Positions 57,850 to 64,000 of a stretch of 64,000 nt of DNA are shown here, one piece after another (position 1 is the first letter of the stretch; each line of letters starts with the position of its first letter). This DNA is from Stomoxys calcitrans (lineage: Eukaryota > Arthropoda > Insecta > Diptera > Muscidae), in the NCBI RefSeq assembly GCF_963082655.1, contig NC_081552.1:3100001-3164000 (forward strand), read 5' to 3'. Below the pieces are notes generated by a model that worked only from the letters and a program-made list of their open reading frames with translations, ran no database searches and was not told the DNA's origin. Both the position numbers and the translations under genes were made by a program.

Positions 57850-57893
57850 TATATAACATTCGGCCCGGCCGAACATAACGCTCTTTTACATGT
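57850..57893 (+). mobile_element. Rep153 solo hairpin end
   Basis: 'gtatataacattcggccc', arms TTCGGCC / GGCCGAA (57859-57873), then 'cataacgctcttttacatg'. No interior sequence. Confidence 0.6.
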
Positions 57894-59029
57894 TTCTCTT
57901 CAAAATTTTACTTTTTAAATTGTTTGGTTGTTAACTTACCGATATTCCCACTTTTTTTTATGCAGTGTTCCAAATGACATCGGGTAAATGGCGATCCCCA
58001 CTGCACATCCACTGATTAAGTAGATTTTTGAAAGGGCGAACCCCTTGCTCTCTTTCGACCCCCTCCCCTTTCAACTAACCGCTTGGGAGTTTTTTCTTCA
58101 AAAATGTAAGTTTCTCTGCCGCACCCTGTATAACTAGATATAACGAAATAACTTAAGGTGTATAAACTTGACTTAATGTTCTTATTTTATCGTATGAAAC
58201 ATCTTGCGCTTGAATATTGCATTGGGTCAAAAGCCAGAGACATATATGAACCATTAATCATCAAACCCAAATTCAACTTTGTCACATTAGATCATTTTAT
58301 GCTCCAAGATTTGCCTCAGCCCATATCACAGCCACTTAACTCGACCACATCTTACAGAAAGACTCTTGGTGGAAAATTTCCCAAAAAACATTAACAATTT
58401 GCTGGTGAGTATGTGGTGGCCATGGTATGTTTCTGTTTGATGTCAAACGGTGTTAAAAACTTATACGATAACCATAATGATGGTCACCCCAGGAAATTGA
58501 AAAGAAGTTTGTGCTTTGTGCAAAAGGAAACTCTCTCGCTTCGAATATCTCGAATAAATTGAATTTGTATCAAATCTTCATGGAACAACAGAAATAGCAG
58601 CAGCAGCAGCAGCATCAAAAAGGAAAAGGAAACCGATTATTGTAGCACCATGGAATGAATGTATCCTTGTATCGCATCAGCCAAAGCATAAGAAGAGGAA
58701 ACAACGCCGCGGCGCATGAATGAATGGCAAATAGCAACAAGGGTTTGGAGCAAAGCAAACACTAGTCAGCATATTTTCTTGAGATTTTTTTATTCACCCA
58801 AAAAAAAGGTAGATAATCCATAACACATTCACTCTCAACTCGAGCACACACACACACAAGCACACTCGCCTAAGAACCAAGTGAAGATTTCTTTTTTTAA
58901 CAAAAAACAGCGAAACAAAGCAAAACCAATACTAAGAGCAACAAAGGAGCAAATGTAACAAACAACTTGTCGAAATAAATCCTGCCGATATGTTGGTAAG
59001 AATATGGGTCATTTCATAACAAATGTTTA
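57894..59029. other. Non-coding DNA, nothing recognised
   Basis: Contains an (AGC)n run near 58600. A 78-codon frame at 58158-58394 has no recognised motif. Confidence 0.45.
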
Positions 59030-59835
59030 TTACACCCACCACCATATGAGGGGGGTAAACTAACTTCGCCGTTCCTTTGGATATCGAAATATTGGTCTAA
59101 GACCCTACAAACAAATGCCTGTCTGTCGAAACGACACGGAAATCTTTTGTAGCTCCCTGATTAACCGCCTGTAATAAAATTGGTCGAGATCGGGTCGGAC
59201 ATGCTGAAGTTAATCAGCTCTTATTTGGAATATTTTTTATACCCTCCACCAAAAGATGGTGGTATCCCAACGAAATATTGTTCCATTGGTATATGCTTAA
59301 CCGCCATGAGATTTCAAGTCGATCTAGCCATGCCTTCTTGCAGTGTAAGTCGAATTGTAAATGGGTCATACCGAATCATGTTTTGATGTTGCTGCTATAT
59401 AATCCGATCGACCGATTGCACTTCTTGAGCAGATCGAGATGGCTGAACTTGTGTGTGGTGATGTTTTCTGTGACATTCAACATGTTTGCCAAGTATGGTC
59501 CGAATCGATCCAAACCCTGATACAGCTCCCATATAAACCTCTAGATGGCGCACTTCTTATCCGATTTGGCTCAAATTATGCACAATGACTTCTCCTATGA
59601 CCTTTAATGTACGTGGCAAATATGGGTTGAATCGATCTATAACCGTATATAGCTCCAACATAAACCGATCTTATGATTCTAGAGGACACAATTCTTATCC
59701 GTTTTGGCTGAAATGTTGCATTACGACCTCTACTATGGGCTTCAACATCCAAACCAAGTATGCGCCCAATCGGTCCATAAGCCCAATTTTCAACATGCCT
59801 CCTATTTACGTCCTTTCCGATTTGTAACTCAAACT
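59030..59835 (+). mobile_element. Two degenerate Rep153 left ends in tandem
   Basis: 59030-59233 starts with 'acacccaccaccatatgagg' and 'aagaccctacaaac', a distal-end block. At 59236 a second A-type distal end begins ('ttataccctccaccaaaag'). Interior units follow with 'cagctcccatataaacc' and 'cacttcttatccgatttgg' to about 59835. No GC-rich palindrome end. Two copies or a duplicated end are equally possible. Confidence 0.6.
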
Positions 59836-61325
59836 GCCAAAAACAAAAAAAAGGATTTTGGAAACCTTTTACTGTATGGTGAAGTTTTTGTTTACTTTCC
59901 TATAGTTTTAGGATTGTAGATTTCGCATGGAGTGCCCCATATATCAATGAGTCGTTTTTTTTTCCTTAACATTTTTAAGAGAACATATTTTCGACTGACA
60001 CTTGGATTTTGTTGGTTGATTGTTTTTGGCTTTGTATTTGGTGTCAGTGTTGTTGCTGCTGTGGAAGAACAAATGTTGAACGAATCCAAATCCAGCGGAA
60101 CGTTTGAATCAACAGGATGCTGATGCTTAAGAATAACAAAAGAAAAACAAAATTAATTCAATGCAACAAATCTAACCTAATGTTACAGAAAACAGTTACA
60201 AATATACCGCACACACATAGACACCGGAGAAGTGCCATACACTCAAAATAAAAAAAAAAAATACATTTATTCTTTTAAAAAAGAGATGAACAAATCTTAC
60301 ATCAGCCAATATATACGAAAAAAACAAACAACAACAACAATGATGTTATTGCAGAAGGACTAGAAGAAAGAATTGGTATTTTATATTCTCCTTAACGGCA
60401 ATATTACCTCTGAAATGAAACATGACAAGCTAAACACCAAACCAAAAAAGAAAAATGAAACTCGATGTGCAGAGGACGAAACGCAATAGCAATTTTTTGA
60501 TAACCAGATCCAACAAGATTGCTTGGAACATGTTTAAAATGCTGCTGCTCTTGGGGCCTTCAGACTTATGCCTTCATATAAAAGAAATAGAAAATGGCAG
60601 AGAAAACTGCGAGTCTGGCAAAATCCTTAAGGATAATGGTAAGTGAAAAGTAAATCCTCTAAAAATTAGCTGCATACCACCACCATAAAAAGCCACCCAG
60701 CAGTCTGGGCCGTACCAAAGGTGGTAACAAGGACCACCACCACCACCACCAATAAAACAAGGATGTGTGACTTCATTTGGATAAATTCCATTGGGAAAAT
60801 TCGACAGTAGCGTGAGAGGGTAGGAAAAGAATGTCTTTGTCTCCAAGTTCAAAGTTTATTGCTTTTTGGTGTCAAAGGTTTTTCTTTTCTTTTTTGGCAA
60901 ATGAATTTTTCACATATGTGTGAATGTGACATTTAAACAAATTCCTATTTGACACCCTGTATCCAAAATGAGTATGACTGCATGATTTCGGCTAGGGTTT
61001 ATTTAAGGATTTCTTGTATATGGGCACGAAATTAATTAAAATTAATGCCAAAAACGTCTGGCATAACTGTTCGAAATATAAGAAGAGGTCATGCACCAGA
61101 CTCAAGGATAGAAATGGCGTCGAAAATTTGCAAATGCTAAACAAACAACTAGCCAGATGTGGTTAATCACGTAGTTGGTAAAAATGATTCGAAAAAAATT
61201 TCATGTCTGTATACTCTTCAATGGCATGAGAGTGAATGCACAAAGATTCGACAATGTTGTCTCAGATCTTTTATTGCATGCAGATTTTCAAAAACAAAGC
61301 ATTTTTCTCTCTCCCTATGAGATTC
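59836..61325. other. Mostly non-coding DNA with weak exon-like signals
   Basis: No gene called with confidence. A small hydrophobic frame is listed separately at 59932-60123. A second frame (60455-60646) ends beside a splice-donor-like GGTAAGT at about 60638. A (CCA)n run lies at 60729-60752. Confidence 0.35.
59932..60123 (+). CDS. Doubtful 63-codon ORF with signal-peptide-like segment
   Basis: The reading has a basic start (FKRTYFR, about 15-21), then a hydrophobic stretch of about 20 residues (LGFCWLIVFGFVFGVSVVAA) and a polar tail ending in Cys. This layout is typical of secreted or membrane-anchored small proteins. There is no homology I recognise, the T-rich DNA makes hydrophobic frames likely by chance, and the opposite strand is also open. 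Treat as unproven. Confidence 0.15.
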   Translation: MPHISMSRFFFLNIFKRTYFRLTLGFCWLIVFGFVFGVSVVAAVEEQMLNESKSSGTFESTGC

Positions 61326-61338
61326 TTCTCCATTAAAT

Positions 61339-61656
61339 GCAAATTTTGTCCATTAGCATTCCACTAAGGAACAAGAGCAAACTTCTCACATATCAATGAG
61401 TGCAGTCCGATTCAAGTTTAGGCTCAATGATAACGGGCCCCCTTTTTAAAGCCGAGTCCGAACGGCGTCACGCAGTGCGACACCTCTCTGGAGAGAAGTG
61501 TTACATGGCATAGTACCTCACAAATGTTGCCAGCATTAGGAGGGGAAAACCACAGGTGATGGTCTTTTTGGTTTTTCTGATGGTCTCGCCAGAACTGGAA
61601 CCCAGGCGTTCAGCGTCATAGGCGGACATGCTGTCCTCTGCGCTACGGTAGCCTCC
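61339..61656 (-). mobile_element. Complete tRNA-derived SINE, reference copy
   Basis: 318 bp. Read on the minus strand it has the head 'ggaggctaccgtagcgcag' with an A-box-like part, B-box 'gggttccagttctggcgag' and body with 'ccacctgtggttttcccc'. It continues with 'gaggtgtcgcactgcg' and 'cgccgttcggactcggctt', ending 'ggacaaaatttgcat'. A 13-bp duplication flanks it with one difference: TTCTCCATTAAAT (61326-61338) and TTCTCCACTAAAT (61657-61669). SINEs carry no protein and depend on a LINE partner, which I could not identify from the 3' end. Confidence 0.85.
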
Positions 61657-61884
61657 TTCTCCACTAAATACAGACTGAAAAGACCCGTGTCGTACAAAAT
61701 GTGTGGCTGGGTTCCATGTCTGTAATCGATTACTGTTCTACACAAAGTACAGACCTATGACAAAATGTTCCCTTTCTGGACCTTCCACCTTAAATCCCCT
61801 TTAAGAACAGCATGGACTTCAAGGGAAAGTTTTTTGAAAAGGGAGTAATACAAACTATTTTAAGTTTAGTTTCAAGTTTTTTTT

Positions 61885-62640
61885 TACTTTTAGGGCGAAG
61901 ATCATTAAATTTCGCAATTTTTGTTTGTTTCTCTTTCTAGACGAGCTCAATGATTGGATAGTTTCTTTGCAAATGGAAAAGAAAAGCCAGAGATCACCCC
62001 ACACACCAACCACTACGGAACGCGATTCGTCTGTGGTTAGAAGACTTTTCAACCATATTAGGTGTGAAGGCCGTGCGTTCGTATGATGTATTTGAATCGT
62101 ATTTATTGCGAAAACGCCTCTATGATACAGTTACCACATTAACCGCGCTCGACAACCCAATCTATTGGCTGTACTTCTCGAATTAGAACCTGAGCATACG
62201 GAGCAGCAACGAGAACTGTTGCCGTTGTCTAACGTTCGAAGCCAACAATACAACTGCCAACAGATGCACAGAATCATGTGCCCCATGGAAGCAGTGTGAT
62301 TGTCGCAGAAAAAAGTCTGTCATTACACGAAAACACATGCATTGGGAGAAAGTACACCTTATAGGTAGAGTTGTCGAGCGTGGTTAATATGGTAATTGTA
62401 TCATAGAGGCGTTTTCGCAATAAATACTATGCAAATACAACATACCAACGCACGGCCCTCGAAGACATCACACCTTAAATATGGTTGAAAAGTCTTCTAA
62501 CTAAAGACGAAATGCGTCCCATAGTGGTTGGTGTGTATTGCTATCTCTGGCTTTCCTTTTCCAGTTGCAATGAAAATCTCCGATCATTGAGCTCGTCTCG
62601 AAAGAGAAACAAACAAAAATTTTACATTTAATTTCTAAAA
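61885..62640. mobile_element. Foldback element with about 260-bp inverted arms
   Basis: Left arm about 61885-62155 and right arm about 62365-62640 are reverse complements at roughly 85-90 % by eye. Matching blocks include 'ttttgtttgtttctcttt', 'agacgagctcaatgat', 'gttagaagacttttcaacc' and 'attgcgaaaacgcctctatg'. 'cgctcgacaac' marks the inner end of the arm. A loop of about 210 bp separates the arms. Transcripts could fold into a long hairpin. No terminal duplication or transposase seen. Weak frames inside (61855-62052) are arm sequence. Confidence 0.85.
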
Positions 62641-63189
62641 TATTTACACCCTTTCGTTAAATTCTACTTTAATTACAATTTTTCTGTTTTTCATCGCTCG
62701 ACATCTTCCACCCGCTCTAAGTCACTGCGACACTTGGCAAATACATCGTTGTGTTAATTTGTTTTCCGATAATGAAAATAGATGTCTCATTTGTCTGGCA
62801 ATGACACAAATGCACTTTTGGCAAATAACAAACAAATTCATTCGACAATAAATCTATTCAAAATTTTTAGTTTTACCACATTGAGTGCACAAATGAAGTA
62901 CTCGACAGCTCAACAAAAGCAAGTAAAACTACATTCTGCGATTTAATTGCAATAGATGAGCATTGAGATTTTTACCAGACTAGCTTTGGAAAATGAAATT
63001 TCCATTGAACTAATCAAAAGGAGGAATTGTAAATATTTCAACAAGCAATTGTGGCCAATGAGTGATCATTTCTTAAAAAAATTCAAGTTTTTTTTAAAAA
63101 AAAAGCCATCAACTAACAAACTTATACCCACAACAACAAAAGTCATTGAGTCACAGAAACATTGAACAAACAAAACTATAACCTTGTAG
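62641..63189. other. Non-coding DNA, nothing recognised
   Basis: AT-rich sequence with a 69-codon frame (62956-63165) of Lys/Asn/Phe-rich composition and no motif. Confidence 0.45.
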
Positions 63190-63310
63190 AAAAACCAGTA
63201 ATGAAGGGATAAAGTAGCCGACAATATAATACCCTACACCACCGAGTCTACCTACTACTTGTAGTAAGTGGGACCCTTGTCAGACTTTAATTTTACAGAG
63301 CACGGAAATG
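63190..63310 (-). mobile_element. Rep153-C hairpin-end fragment, degraded
   Basis: 'aaccagtaatgaagggat', 'agccgacaatataataccc' and 'acaccaccgag' match the left end of 36585-38165. The hairpin no longer pairs. Confidence 0.55.
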
Positions 63311-64000
63311 CCATGAACGGCTTGCGGGGTGTTTTGGGGGATGGGCGGCCACTCAGTGAGTTGGCCTTGAAAATATATATCGGATTCGTGTTCCACTTTA
63401 AAAACCCTCTTATTTGAGCCTCATATTGCTATAGTCAGTAAATACTTACTATTTGGGTGGTGTTGTGGGGGTGGGGTGGCCCCATAGACATTTTTCGCGA
63501 ATATTGCTTTCAAATTCGAGCTTTACTCCCAAAGACATTTCATTTGAGCCCCATGTGACTATGGTCGTAAATGTGTCCCCTTTGGGGGATGTTTTTGGTG
63601 AAAGGCGGCCCCTTGGTCGCATATTTTAATATCAGATTCGTATTCTACATTCAAATACCTTTTATTTAAGCCCCATATTCCCATGGTCAGTAAATAAGTC
63701 CTGTTTGGGGGGTGCTTTGGGAAAGGGGTGGACCCTCAGAAACGTGGTCCCACATTTGTATATGAGATTCGTATTCTACTTGCAAATACCTTTCATTTGA
63801 GTCCCATATTGACATCGTCGGTAAATATGTCCGATTTAGGGGTGTTTTGGGGCTTGGGGTGGTCCCCCTAGCACTTGGTCCAACAATTGGATATCCTAAA
63901 TATTGTACGTTTCATTTAAGTCCCATATTGTCGTGATTGTTCTAAATATATGTTTGATGGGTTTTTGGGTGGGGCGGCCCCCTAGGTATCCCATCCGAAA
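63311..64000 (+). repeat. Rep130 (family D) copy, running off the window
   Basis: The 'gagcccc' landmark recurs at 63416, 63546, 63668, 63799 and 63918, in steps of 130, 122, 131 and 119 bp. The base pattern is close to that at 5100-6165, including 'tgttttgggggatgg' near 63330 (compare 5785). The right end is outside the window. Confidence 0.65.

Overview
This window looks like nuclear DNA of a fly, most likely a calyptrate (muscid-type) species. The sequence is AT-rich and non-coding, and nearly all recognisable coding capacity belongs to insect-type retrotransposons. The dominant interspersed repeats (a palindrome with TTCGGCC / GGCCGAA arms, and 'tatatggcagctatatc'-type units) are ones I associate from memory with muscid genomes. 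The species assignment is inference. I found no convincing host protein-coding gene, rRNA or functional tRNA gene in 64 kb, so the window may be intergenic, intronic or repeat-rich heterochromatic DNA.

Layout. 1-2.6 kb: SINE remnant, unique DNA, a 130-bp-period repeat. 4.3-7.5 kb: block of tandemly organised interspersed repeats. 9.5-12.4 kb: two fragments of a decayed R1/I-type retrotransposon, one split by another repeat and a minisatellite. 13.7-15.7 kb: a long repeat carrying a nested mariner-type MITE. 16.4-20.7 kb: an apparently intact non-LTR retrotransposon with both ORFs open, a (TCAAA)n tail and an 8-bp target duplication. 22.8-25.2 kb: repeat pieces and a SINE carrying a Transib-like MITE. 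26.4-28.3 kb: reverse-transcriptase fragment fused to a repeat end and followed by a 29-bp minisatellite. 30.4-33.7 kb and 35.5-39.3 kb: dense repeat mosaics. 41.6-45.7 kb: a repeat with regular 153-bp units, a SINE and an end-swapped chimera. 48.9-54.1 kb: decayed Jockey-like ORF2 interrupted by a MITE, SINE-in-repeat nesting, and a decayed R1/I-type ORF2 on the minus strand. 55.8-57.9 kb: a complete 1.7-kb repeat. 61.3-62.6 kb: a SINE with a target duplication and a 0.75-kb foldback element. 63.2-64 kb: a repeat running off the window.

The main observation is that three repeat families, labelled here Rep153-A, -B and -C (names used only in this annotation), share one design. One end has a short GC-rich palindrome, the other a roughly 29-bp imperfect palindrome in A and B, and the interior consists of units of 153 bp. 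In copies 41.6-43.0, 55.98-57.69 and 36.6-38.2 kb I counted exact 153-bp steps repeatedly. End-swapped copies (44.8-45.7 kb, 36.6-38.7 kb) link the families. The design resembles non-autonomous Helentron/DINE-1-like elements, but no transposase is present and that classification is a hypothesis.

Strand convention for Rep153: '+' means the GC-rich palindrome end is on the right. Boundaries of repeats were drawn by eye from copy-to-copy comparison and are usually good to about 5-30 bases.
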